Shown: positions 43,794 to 51,592 of the stretch, in pieces
Layout of the letters: the number at the start of each line of letters is the position of its first letter
Numbering within the stretch: position 1 is the first letter of the stretch
NCBI RefSeq assembly: GCF_900129195.1
Contig: NZ_FQUY01000009.1
Span: 43,044 to 107,043 of the forward strand
DNA: 64,000 nt
Direction of reading: 5' to 3'
Source of the DNA: Desulforamulus putei DSM 12395
GTDB lineage: Bacteria; Bacillota; Desulfotomaculia; Desulfotomaculales; Desulfotomaculaceae
Notes under the pieces: model-generated
Seen by the model: only the letters and a program-made list of their open reading frames with translations
The model's database searches: none
Told to the model about the DNA's origin: nothing
Position numbers and translations under genes: made by a program

Positions 43794-45047
43794 TTATTCC
43801 CTGCGGATGCGGGCGCCGAGGCTGGTGAGTTTTTGTTCAAGGTTTGCGTAGCCGCGGTCGATGTAGTTTACATTGCTGATCTCGGTCTCTCCCTGGGCCA
43901 TCAGGCCGCTGATCACCAGCGCCGCGCCCGCCCGGAGGTCGGAGGCTTTGACTTTGGCCCCCTGCAGGGAGGGTACCCCTTCGATGACGGCCATACGGCC
44001 TTCCACCTTGATGTTAGCGCCCATGCGTTTTAGTTCATCGGCTACCCGGAAGCGGTTTTCAAAGATGTTTTCCACAATGATGCTGGTACCGGGTACCGTG
44101 GAAAGGAAAGACATCATTTGAGACTGCATGTCGGTGGGGAAGCCGGGGTAAGGCATGGTCTTGATATCAATGTTTTTGGGCTGCAGGTTGGTTGCCTTGA
44201 TGTGGATGGTATCCTCCCCTTCCAGGACTTCCACATTGGCTTCCCGCAGCTTGGCGCTGAGAGGTTCCAGGTGGCGAGGAATGACGTTTTCCAGCAGCAC
44301 ATCGCCCCTGGTGGCAGCGGCGGCAACCATGAAGGTCCCTGCCTCGATGCGGTCGGGAATAACGGAATAGCGACCGCCCTTTAAGCGAGGCAAACCTTCA
44401 ATTTTGATTAAATCGGTACCGGCCCCGCGAACTCTGGCCCCCAAGGCGTTGAGGAAGTTGGCCAGGTCAACAATTTCCGGCTCTTTGGCTGCGTTTTCAA
44501 TAACTGTCTGGCCTTCGGCCAGGCAGGCGGCCATCATGATGTTTTCGGTGGCCCCTACACTGGGAAAGTCCAGGTAAATCCTAGTTCCTGTCAGGCGTCC
44601 GGTTTTTCCCTGAATAGAGCCCCGTTCCAGATTTAGTTTTGCTCCCAGGCCAACCAGGCCTTTAAAGTGCAGGTCCATGGGTCGGACCCCGATATTGCAG
44701 CCGCCGGGCAGAGAGACGGACGCTTTGCCGTAACGGGCCAGCATGGGTCCCAGCAACAGGTTGGATGCCCTGAGCTGTTTTACCAGTTCGTAGGGCGCCT
44801 CTTCCGTCAACTGTTCGGGGCTGCGGAGGGATAATGTATTTTCCTCCAACCAGCGAACTTTAACACCCATGGTTCCCAAAATTTCTAGCAAAATCCGGAC
44901 ATCACTGATATCCGGGACGTTCTCTAAAACAACCTCATCCTCCGCCAACAAAGCGCCGCATAAAATAGCGAGGGAAGCGTTCTTGGCACCACTTATCCTG
45001 ACCTTACCATGGAGCGGTTGTCCTCCTGCAATTATAAGGTTGCTCAA
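43794..45047 (-). CDS. murA: UDP-N-acetylglucosamine 1-carboxyvinyltransferase
   Basis: 417 residues; first committed step of peptidoglycan synthesis, adding enolpyruvate from PEP. Substrate Lys-Asn in ISGAKNASLAIL and active-site Cys in LPGGCNIGVRPMD, so it is of the fosfomycin-sensitive type. The start is TTG at 45045-45047 with GAGGTC upstream. Firmicutes often have two murA genes; this could be either. Neighbours are unrelated housekeeping genes on the same strand. Confidence 0.95.
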   Translation of the reverse strand: MSNLIIAGGQPLHGKVRISGAKNASLAILCGALLAEDEVVLENVPDISDVRILLEILGTMGVKVRWLEENTLSLRSPEQLTEEAPYELVKQLRASNLLLGPMLARYGKASVSLPGGCNIGVRPMDLHFKGLVGLGAKLNLERGSIQGKTGRLTGTRIYLDFPSVGATENIMMAACLAEGQTVIENAAKEPEIVDLANFLNALGARVRGAGTDLIKIEGLPRLKGGRYSVIPDRIEAGTFMVAAAATRGDVLLENVIPRHLEPLSAKLREANVEVLEGEDTIHIKATNLQPKNIDIKTMPYPGFPTDMQSQMMSFLSTVPGTSIIVENIFENRFRVADELKRMGANIKVEGRMAVIEGVPSLQGAKVKASDLRAGAALVISGLMAQGETEISNVNYIDRGYANLEQKLTSLGARIRRE

Positions 45048-45150
45048 CTGTTTTGACCTCCTAATTAGGTATCGCTCCCCGAATCAACAGTAATGTATTC
45101 TCTAAGTTACCGGATAATTCCTGCTTGTTCAGTAATTCAGGCCAAAAGTC

Positions 45151-46050
45151 CTACAATTTGCGCAGTTTTTCTTGCTCCCGCGACCAGTGCTGATAATTTT
45201 TTTCAAATGTCTCCATTTTTACTCCCAGTACCTCGGGTATCGCACGGTCTATTTTATTGTTTTGGGCCAGACTCTTCAGAATGTTTTTTATAGATGCTTC
45301 GCCATAGACTTCTGCCACATAACGGACGGCCAAATAGGACTGCCGGTAGGCCAGAGGCTGGTTGGGCAGGTTATCAAAATACATGTCCATTTCATCCAGG
45401 CGGTACAGGGGCTGGTCCAATGAGGCTTCCATATCTTGAAATTCAAAACCGGTTAACTTATATTCTTCATACTGGGCGATTCCCTCGGTAAACCAGCGGG
45501 TGTAGTTGCCTGCGGTGACATAGTCCACTACCAGGTGGGTAAACTCATGGGCCATAGGACCTGCATTCATAAACTCCTCCCGGTAGAAATGAGGGTCTTC
45601 TTCGGTAACCCATACGTTGGGGGAGAGAACACGAATAACGCCGGTCCAGTAGACGCCCATGGCGCTTTCGTTGGCCTGCCAGCCGAAATTACGGTTCAAC
45701 TCCGCTCTGGAAGGATAAACAATCACAGGGATCTTTGACCGGCCGGCATACCCGTATTTCTCGGCAATGGGGCTGTAGAATTTCTCGGCGGCTGCCAGCA
45801 CTAACTGAGCGTCTGCCTCATTTCCTTCGGTGTAGCGAACGATAAAATGCTCCCCGTTTAGAGTCTCCATATGGCGGGTGGTCCACAGGGCTTTTTGTTT
45901 TAAACCCTCCCTGAAAACCGTATAGGCAGCGGATCGCACGGCGTTTGGCAGTTTCACAAAAAAGGCCGCCAGGACAATGAAGGCAGCCAGGGTAATTCCT
46001 AAAAAACGGTGCATTCCAGCCGCATCAGTGTTTTGCACAATGCCGGGCAT
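45151..46050 (-). CDS. Peptidase MA-family membrane metalloprotease
   Basis: 299 residues. A single membrane segment near residues 16-34 (LGITLAAFIVLAAFFVKL) and an extracellular domain with the zinc motif in MAHEFTHLVVDYV and a downstream Glu in WFTEGIAQYEEY, the gluzincin arrangement of the peptidase MA superfamily. Substrate unknown; probably acts at the cell surface. Confidence 0.85.
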   Translation of the reverse strand: MPGIVQNTDAAGMHRFLGITLAAFIVLAAFFVKLPNAVRSAAYTVFREGLKQKALWTTRHMETLNGEHFIVRYTEGNEADAQLVLAAAEKFYSPIAEKYGYAGRSKIPVIVYPSRAELNRNFGWQANESAMGVYWTGVIRVLSPNVWVTEEDPHFYREEFMNAGPMAHEFTHLVVDYVTAGNYTRWFTEGIAQYEEYKLTGFEFQDMEASLDQPLYRLDEMDMYFDNLPNQPLAYRQSYLAVRYVAEVYGEASIKNILKSLAQNNKIDRAIPEVLGVKMETFEKNYQHWSREQEKLRKL

Positions 46051-46138
46051 AGCAGCACCTCCTTCTAACCAATTAATCAGTTCTATTATATTACCATGGA
46101 GGCGCCGGTCCTAGTGGAAATATAAAGAAGCCGGACAA

Positions 46139-46717
46139 TCATTGTCCGACTTCCGTCTGCCAACTTTCAATGGATTTGCGTGCTTCTGCCGCCTTTGGTC
46201 CTTCCTTTTGTGTCTGCAGAACCTTTTCCATATGGGCTATGGCAGCAGTGTAGTCCTTTTTGGCCGCCAGCAGCTTGGCATATTGAAAATTGACATCGGG
46301 GTTGGCGGGTTCAATCTCCAGCGCTTTCTTTAATTCCTGCTCCGCTGCCCCGAGGTCGCCCTGTGTGTAATACAACAGCGCTAGGTCCTGACGGGCAGCG
46401 ACATCCCCGGGGTCCAGCTTTATCACTTTTTGATAGGTTTCCCTTGCCTGATCCACTTTGCCGGCTTGACTGTAATAGGAAGCCAGGGAGAGCAGCAGCC
46501 CCTTGTCATTGGGTTTCTCTCTGGACTGTTCTTCCAGTAATTTAATCCGTTCTTCCGGGGTGGCGGGGGCCTGGGACTCTTTCTGAGCGCCGCCTAAACC
46601 GGACCAGACCACTGAGGAACCGATTAAGCCCAGTGACAGAACCGCCACCAGGACTCCGAAAACAATCCGCTGCAGGCGTTTTTGCCTGGCCCGGGGAGAT
46701 AAATTCTTAAAGAACAA
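46139..46717 (-). CDS. Membrane-anchored tetratricopeptide-repeat protein
   Basis: 192 residues. TTG start 46715-46717 with GAGGTGAT at good spacing. Membrane anchor IVFGVLVAVLSLGLIGSSVV, then about three TPR units (ASYYSQAGKVDQARETYQKV, ALLYYTQGDLGAAEQELKKA, AKLLAAKKDYTAAIAHMEKV). Likely a scaffold outside or at the membrane; no specific function is indicated. Confidence 0.85.
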   Translation of the reverse strand: MFFKNLSPRARQKRLQRIVFGVLVAVLSLGLIGSSVVWSGLGGAQKESQAPATPEERIKLLEEQSREKPNDKGLLLSLASYYSQAGKVDQARETYQKVIKLDPGDVAARQDLALLYYTQGDLGAAEQELKKALEIEPANPDVNFQYAKLLAAKKDYTAAIAHMEKVLQTQKEGPKAAEARKSIESWQTEVGQ

Positions 46718-46785
46718 AGGTCATCACCTCAGTCTGTTGCCGGTAATTGCTATGGACAATCATAACAAATTGTTTAAAAAAAGTA

Positions 46786-46813
46786 AACCTCCCGTGCAAC
46801 ATCCGGGAGGTAT
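46786..46813 (-). terminator. Terminator of the M23 peptidase gene
   Basis: ACCTCCCG and CGGGAGGT enclose GATGTTGCA-type loop sequence; TTTACTTTTTTT follows on the minus strand. Confidence 0.8.
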
Positions 46814-46821
46814 TATACGTC

Positions 46822-48168
46822 TTATATGTAACCGATGGGGTTTCTTGGAACTCCATTGACGATCACTTCAAAGTGCAGGTGCGGCCCGCTGGATCTGCCG
46901 GTGGAACCCACCCGACCGATGTTTTGCCCTCTTTCAACGGTTTGACCCACACTGACATTGATGCTGGATAAGTGGGCGTAACGGGTTACGATACCGTTAC
47001 CATGACTGATGTCCACACATTTGCCATAGCCGCCGTACCAACCCGCCCGGATGACCCGTCCGGCGTTGTAGGCCCCCACAGGGGAACCGTAAGGCCTTGC
47101 CAAATCCACACCGGTGTGCATGCGCCCGTTTCTCATGCCGAAGGGGGACAAGATTGCGCCGCCGGGCCTGAAACCACGGGAGGCCACCATGGTTTGGGCG
47201 CTGCGTTCAATGATCTGCGGTTTGGCTTCTTTCAGCACTTTTTCGCTTAAAATCTTACGTTCGGTCTCCAGACCGTTCACTGCGATAATCTGATAAGTAA
47301 CTTCCTTAAGACCGGTTTCACCCTTCTGAATCACTTTTGTCTTGCCAAAGGGCAGCTTAGGGTTCTTTCTTACCTGCTGGGCCAGCACAATTTCTTCCTT
47401 GACGGTTTTCTCGGCCACGGCCACCACATTGATGATGGGCTCCGGTACGCCAACCATTTTAATCTTCTGGCCAATCTGCATTTTTTCAGGCTCAAAACCG
47501 GGGTTGTTGGCCAGCAAATCGTCGGGGCTTACTTTGCACGCCATGGCAATGTCCCACAGGGTGTCGCCTTCTTTTACCGTGTAATACCTAGGGGTGTCCG
47601 ACTCACCCTTCAGGCGCTTTAAGGCGGCCTCCGGCGATAATACTTTGTCCGCCTGGACAGGCACGTCCACCACGGCAACCTTTTCCTGGAAGTCCACCTT
47701 ATAGTCAGGGCCAACCTGGTAGGACTGCTTCAGTTTTTCAAGCACCTTTTCCGCCGTTGCCTTATCTTTTACGGCTGCCTTTAAGCTGCCGTTAACCTGT
47801 ATGCCTGCAGCCGTGGCTTCAAAGGTTAACCTTTGGGCCAGCAACTGCTTGAGTTCCTCTTCACTTACCAAATCAGTTTTCGCATCAGTTGTCTTATATG
47901 TAATCTTCTGCAGGGGCTTTACATTGGCCGCTTTCTCTTGATGTTCCTTCACTAACGAGTTAACAACCGCTTCTGCAACAGCCTTGTTCTTCACCACTGC
48001 CACAACCTGACCGTCCACCGCAACAGCACAGGCCCCATTGGCCCTTGCTGCGAAAACCACGCCGAAAACCAATACCGCTACCAACAACGCACCCATACCC
48101 TGCTGGAAGGCTTTGGGCTGTTTCGCCAGCCAAACTTTCAAAGACGCTAACTTTTCTTGTAACTGCAT
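46822..48168 (-). CDS. M23 peptidase with LysM and G5 domains
   Basis: 448 residues: an N-terminal membrane segment (MGALLVAVLVFGVVFAARA), a linker region with repeated VxxxExVLxKL helices, LysM (YYTVKEGDTLWDIAMACKVS), a G5 domain (KVIQKGETGLKEVTYQIIAV), and a C-terminal M23 LytM domain with zinc ligands in GRMHTGVDLA and SSGPHLHFEV. A cell-wall endopeptidase or activator located outside the membrane, similar to the SpoIIQ/YebA class. Confidence 0.93.
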   Translation of the reverse strand: MQLQEKLASLKVWLAKQPKAFQQGMGALLVAVLVFGVVFAARANGACAVAVDGQVVAVVKNKAVAEAVVNSLVKEHQEKAANVKPLQKITYKTTDAKTDLVSEEELKQLLAQRLTFEATAAGIQVNGSLKAAVKDKATAEKVLEKLKQSYQVGPDYKVDFQEKVAVVDVPVQADKVLSPEAALKRLKGESDTPRYYTVKEGDTLWDIAMACKVSPDDLLANNPGFEPEKMQIGQKIKMVGVPEPIINVVAVAEKTVKEEIVLAQQVRKNPKLPFGKTKVIQKGETGLKEVTYQIIAVNGLETERKILSEKVLKEAKPQIIERSAQTMVASRGFRPGGAILSPFGMRNGRMHTGVDLARPYGSPVGAYNAGRVIRAGWYGGYGKCVDISHGNGIVTRYAHLSSINVSVGQTVERGQNIGRVGSTGRSSGPHLHFEVIVNGVPRNPIGYI

Positions 48169-48305
48169 GGTTCAACTCCTTTCGAGAACATATCCGCTAA
48201 TTCTCTATGGAACCCTATTTAGTTGGAAAAGAAGTCGTAGAAAGGCAAAATAAGGCACGTATATTTTATCACAATATTTTGTCCAGGTAAAGTTTTTGTA
48301 AAAGA

Positions 48306-48346
48306 CAAAGAACCCCGTTTCCAGGCAGAAAACGGAGTTCTTTCAA
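48306..48346 (-). terminator. Terminator of the SCIFF maturase gene
   Basis: AAGAACTCCGTTTTC pairs with GAAACGGGGTTCTTT on the minus strand, followed by GTCTTTTA. Confidence 0.75.
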
Positions 48347-48349
48347 TAT

Positions 48350-49702
48350 TTATGCTAGTCCTGCTTGTTTGACCTGCAAATAAATGGCACACTCAAAACG
48401 CTTTCTGGCCAACTGACAACCGATTTCATAGGGCTCCAGCAAGTTGTTGTTAAAGGCCTGGGCGTTGGCATGGCAACCGCCGCTGCAGTAAAATTTTGCC
48501 CAGCAGTTGACGCACCGGGGCTTGTTGTAAATGTGGGCCTGGCGGAATTTCTCTACAATTTCCGGTTTCTTAATACCTTCGGTCACATGGCCCAGCCAAA
48601 ACTCCGGCCTGCCCACAAACTGGTGACAGGGGTAGAGGTCTCCCTCCGGCGTAACTGCCAGGTATTCATAGCCGGCGCCGCAGCCCGACAAACGCTTGGG
48701 CAAACAGGGACCGCCGTTTAAGTCGATATTAAAATGGAAGAAATTAATCGGATCTCCTGCCTCCCGGCGGGCCAGGAGCTCCCGGGTCAGCTTCTCGTAC
48801 TCTTCCAGCAGGACAGGTAGGTCTTCTTGCCGAAAGGCATAATCTGTCTCATTACCGGCCACCACCGGTTCCACAGAAATGTCCCGGAAGCCCAGTTCCG
48901 CCATGTGGATGACGTCCCGGCTAAAATCCAGGTTGTGCCGGGTGTAGGTGCCCCGGATGTAGTAACCTCCCGGCGGCTTTTGCTGCACATACTCCTGAAA
49001 GGCCTGCAGCACCCTGTCATAGGAGCCCTTGCCGGTCGGCGTGGGCCGCATGGCATTGTGGACGGCGGGCCGGCCGTCCAGGCTTAACACGGCGGCCATC
49101 TGGTTGTCCAGGAGAAACTGCTGTACTTCCTTGTTTAAAAGCATGCCGTTGGTGGTCAGGGTAAACTTGATTTCTTTACCTGCCTGTTTGGCCTTTTCCC
49201 TGCCGTAGGGCACCAGTTCCTTAATTACTTTAAAATTAAGCAGCGGTTCTCCGCCGAAAAAGTCAATTTCAATATGCTTGCGATTGCCCGATTGCTTGAT
49301 TAGAAAATCAATGGCTGCCCGGCCCACCTGGGCGGACATTAAGCCGCCGGGGCCGCCGAACTGGCCCTGGCCGGCAAAACAGTATTTGCACCGCAAGTTG
49401 CAGTCGTGGGCTGCGTGGAGGCACAGGGCCTTGACCACACCGTCAGTCCGGGGCCGGTAGCCCTCCTGGTGCGGGTCGGCGGTAAATAAAAGGCCCTCCT
49501 CTTGCAGCGTCTTTATTTCAGCCAGGGCCTGTTCAATCTCTGCCGGGGCGTAGCCGGCGGACAGGGCCTGCAAGATTTCGTCTTTGGATTTACTCCGGTA
49601 GAGTTCTAAAAGTTCCCACACCAGTTCATCCACCACGTGGACTGCCCCGCTGTGGACATCTAAGACAATACGGACACCGTCAAAGATAAATTTATGTATC
49701 AT
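48350..49702 (-). CDS. scfB: SCIFF peptide maturase (radical SAM, SPASM)
   Basis: 450 residues. An N-terminal peptide-recognition domain (RiPP recognition element) is followed by the radical SAM motif CNLRCKYCFAGQG and a C-terminal SPASM/twitch region (CGAGYEYLAVTPEGDLYPCH and CVNCWAKFYCSGGCHANA). It forms thioether bonds in the six-cysteine SCIFF peptide encoded immediately upstream. Its ATG follows GGAGGGACTTT. SCIFF and this enzyme are near-universal pairs in Clostridia; the biological role of the product is not settled. Confidence 0.95.
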   Translation of the reverse strand: MIHKFIFDGVRIVLDVHSGAVHVVDELVWELLELYRSKSKDEILQALSAGYAPAEIEQALAEIKTLQEEGLLFTADPHQEGYRPRTDGVVKALCLHAAHDCNLRCKYCFAGQGQFGGPGGLMSAQVGRAAIDFLIKQSGNRKHIEIDFFGGEPLLNFKVIKELVPYGREKAKQAGKEIKFTLTTNGMLLNKEVQQFLLDNQMAAVLSLDGRPAVHNAMRPTPTGKGSYDRVLQAFQEYVQQKPPGGYYIRGTYTRHNLDFSRDVIHMAELGFRDISVEPVVAGNETDYAFRQEDLPVLLEEYEKLTRELLARREAGDPINFFHFNIDLNGGPCLPKRLSGCGAGYEYLAVTPEGDLYPCHQFVGRPEFWLGHVTEGIKKPEIVEKFRQAHIYNKPRCVNCWAKFYCSGGCHANAQAFNNNLLEPYEIGCQLARKRFECAIYLQVKQAGLA

Positions 49703-49793
49703 AAAGTCCCTCCAAAAAAAATTACCTTATCCCCAGGGGAAAAGGATCCCGCGGAGACAAGGTTGGTTTTGCCGTGTTTCCCACTTGAACTGC

Positions 49794-49937
49794 CTACGCT
49801 TGCTTGGCGCAAACCTGGTTGCCCACGGTGCAAGAGGTTTTGCAAGCGGACTGACAGGAAGTGGCACACTCACCGCAACCGCCGGTTTTCAAGGTTGCTG
49901 TTAAGGACTTCTTATTTAATGTTTTAATATGCTTCAT
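49794..49937 (-). CDS. scfA: SCIFF ribosomal peptide precursor
   Basis: 47 residues, MKHIKTLNKKSLTATLKTGG, then CGECATSC, QSACKTSC, TVGNQVCAKQA: six cysteines in the C-terminal part, exactly the SCIFF (six cysteines in forty-five) pattern. AAGGGG lies upstream of the ATG at 49935-49937. It lies 91 nt before the maturase gene scfB on the same strand. The peptide is modified to thioethers. Confidence 0.93.
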   Translation of the reverse strand: MKHIKTLNKKSLTATLKTGGCGECATSCQSACKTSCTVGNQVCAKQA

Positions 49938-50042
49938 GAGTCTTTCATCCCCTTTCCGCATTCAATTATAAAGCACCTGGTTTGTCCAAGGCAAGCAAAA
50001 GTTGGTTCACAGGTCTTTGGCTGCCAAGGGAAAGAAAGCACA

Positions 50043-50072
50043 AAAAAACCGCTCGCTTTTGAGCAGTTTCAT
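50043..50072 (-). terminator. Terminator left of the tRNA-Gly fragment
   Basis: CTGCTC and GAGCGG form a stem, followed on the minus strand by TTTTTTTG; it is the normal position for a tRNA terminator, suggesting that the fragment was once a whole gene in this place. Confidence 0.6.
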
Positions 50073-50076
50073 GTTA

Positions 50077-50129
50077 ACTGGAGCGGGTGACGGGGATCGA
50101 ACCCGCAACCCTCAGCTTGGGAAGCTGAT
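50077..50129 (-). pseudogene. 3' part of tRNA-Gly(CCC), island boundary
   Basis: 53 nt identical to the anticodon arm through CCA plus GT of the intact tRNA-Gly at 61580 (block 61604-61656), but on the opposite strand. It starts at ATCAGCTTCCC, lacks the acceptor 5' strand and D-arm. Anticodon-loop breakpoints and 3' fragments are typical of integrase attachment sites, although here the two copies are inverted. Confidence 0.85.
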
Positions 50130-50311
50130 TATTTAGCACACGCAAACTGGTGTGTTCTTTTAACAGCAATCTTTCTTTCATGCAGGGACTTTTCAATTCG
50201 TTTAGGAATTACTTCCTCCATCCAAGAACACTGAGGATCTAAACACATATATGCTTTAAAATATGAATTAAAATGTGCAATATTTTTACATTTTGGGCAA
50301 ATTTTTATCAT
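50129..50311 (-). CDS. Small zinc-ribbon protein
   Basis: 60 residues with CPKC near the N-terminus and CLDPQC about 19 residues later, a four-Cys zinc ribbon. Its ATG overlaps the stop of the dCTP-deaminase-like gene (ATGA), so it is translationally coupled. Its own stop codon shares its first base with the tRNA-Gly fragment. No family recognised; possibly an accessory of the deaminase defence gene. Confidence 0.65.
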   Translation of the reverse strand: MIKICPKCKNIAHFNSYFKAYMCLDPQCSWMEEVIPKRIEKSLHERKIAVKRTHQFACAK

Positions 50312-51474
50312 ATGATCTCTCCTCCGAAAAACTTGAAGAACCCAATAAAAGATACTCCTTCAAAAGGCTTCTGTTCAATACCGCTTGAATTTAACGTTAC
50401 TTTAGCCTCTTCCATTGGATATGGCTCTAAATAAACTAACTTTTTAATTCCTACTTGTGCAATTTTATTGGCGCATAAGTTACAGGGATAGGTTGTTGTA
50501 TATAAAGTAGCTCCTTTTAATGCAATGGAACTTCCAAACCTTGCAACATTTAGAATAGCGTTTTCCTCTGCATGTAAGGCTCTACAATGATCTAATATCT
50601 TAATTTTTGTAATAAATTGCGTCTTTAAAGCTTTATTTTTTTCGGGATCCTTTTCTAAATCATCAATTACTTTGTTGAACTGGTCTTTAATAAGACTTCT
50701 ATAACACCTCCCGTAACCGTTTTTGCATGGTTTTTCTCCTAGAGGCACTTCATTATATCCTGAACTAAACAGAAATCCATTTTCGTCAACAATTATTGCA
50801 CCCACTTTTCTTTTCAGGCAGGAAGATCTCTGGCTGTTTGCATAAGCCATAGCCATCAGGGATTCCTCTTGGGTAGGAGGTCTAGAGGAAGGTCTTTCTA
50901 TTAGTTTGAGATAACTATCAATTTTAGCCTCCATTGCTAATTGATCGTCATTACCTGGACTATAATCAATGTTGTTTGATATTATTACATCGGATAATGA
51001 GAAACAGTCCCTCACCCTTTGTCCATATTCATATTCTTCACTGCTGTCTCGCTTGTCATCTTTTTTAAAAATCCCTTCATTTTCTTGGTACTTATCCTTT
51101 TTCCTTTTCCATCGGACTTCGTAATCGGCAAATACACCAAATAAATAAAAGTGAGGGTATAAATTTCTAAAAAACTTGACCTCGCCAGGGTTTTTTATAC
51201 TGTCTACAACCCACTTAGTCTCTTTAGAACCTTTCTGTATTTCTTCTACAGCAATTTTAGCCAAAAATTCAGGCCCATTCTCAGACCTTAATTTATTACC
51301 GTAGTCCTGCAACTGTTGCCTGTTTTCTGCTTCTTTCCTGTTGTTTGTAAAATATTTATTTTTTAATATGCTAGATAATGAAATGTACTTAAATCCTCTT
51401 TTTTCAAGGTAATCTTTAGCTATATGAGTACAACCACTTCCAAAAGACCCAGTTAGTCCAATTATAGTGGTCAT
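50308..51474 (-). CDS. Anti-phage dCTP deaminase-like protein (kinase-deaminase fusion)
   Basis: 388 residues from ATG 51472-51474 (GGAGGAAACG upstream). The N-terminal P-loop kinase-like domain begins MTTIIGLTGSFGSGCTHIAK; the usual Walker Lys is Cys here. The C-terminal cytidine/dCMP deaminase domain has LHAEENAILNVARFG and YPCNLCANKIAQVG, the zinc HxE and PCxxC motifs. The architecture fits the AvcD/DCD anti-phage deaminases, which deplete dCTP during infection. Much lower G+C than the genes to its right. A ncRNA partner as in AvcID is not evident. Confidence 0.8.
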   Translation of the reverse strand: MTTIIGLTGSFGSGCTHIAKDYLEKRGFKYISLSSILKNKYFTNNRKEAENRQQLQDYGNKLRSENGPEFLAKIAVEEIQKGSKETKWVVDSIKNPGEVKFFRNLYPHFYLFGVFADYEVRWKRKKDKYQENEGIFKKDDKRDSSEEYEYGQRVRDCFSLSDVIISNNIDYSPGNDDQLAMEAKIDSYLKLIERPSSRPPTQEESLMAMAYANSQRSSCLKRKVGAIIVDENGFLFSSGYNEVPLGEKPCKNGYGRCYRSLIKDQFNKVIDDLEKDPEKNKALKTQFITKIKILDHCRALHAEENAILNVARFGSSIALKGATLYTTTYPCNLCANKIAQVGIKKLVYLEPYPMEEAKVTLNSSGIEQKPFEGVSFIGFFKFFGGEII

Positions 51475-51550
51475 CGTTTCCTCCACAAAAATTTTTATTC
51501 CCTTTTCTCCATAAATTACTAAAATCCTTCTGTTATTCTTCGGTCTATAC

Positions 51551-51576
51551 AAAAAAATAGCCCCGAAGGGCTATGC
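51551..51576 (-). terminator. Terminator after the DUF499 gene
   Basis: ATAGCCC and GGGCTAT with loop TTCG/CGAA-type, followed by TTTTTTTG on the minus strand. It separates the high-G+C three-gene module from the deaminase pair. Confidence 0.85.
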
Positions 51577-51592
51577 AGCAGAGTCACGGTAT

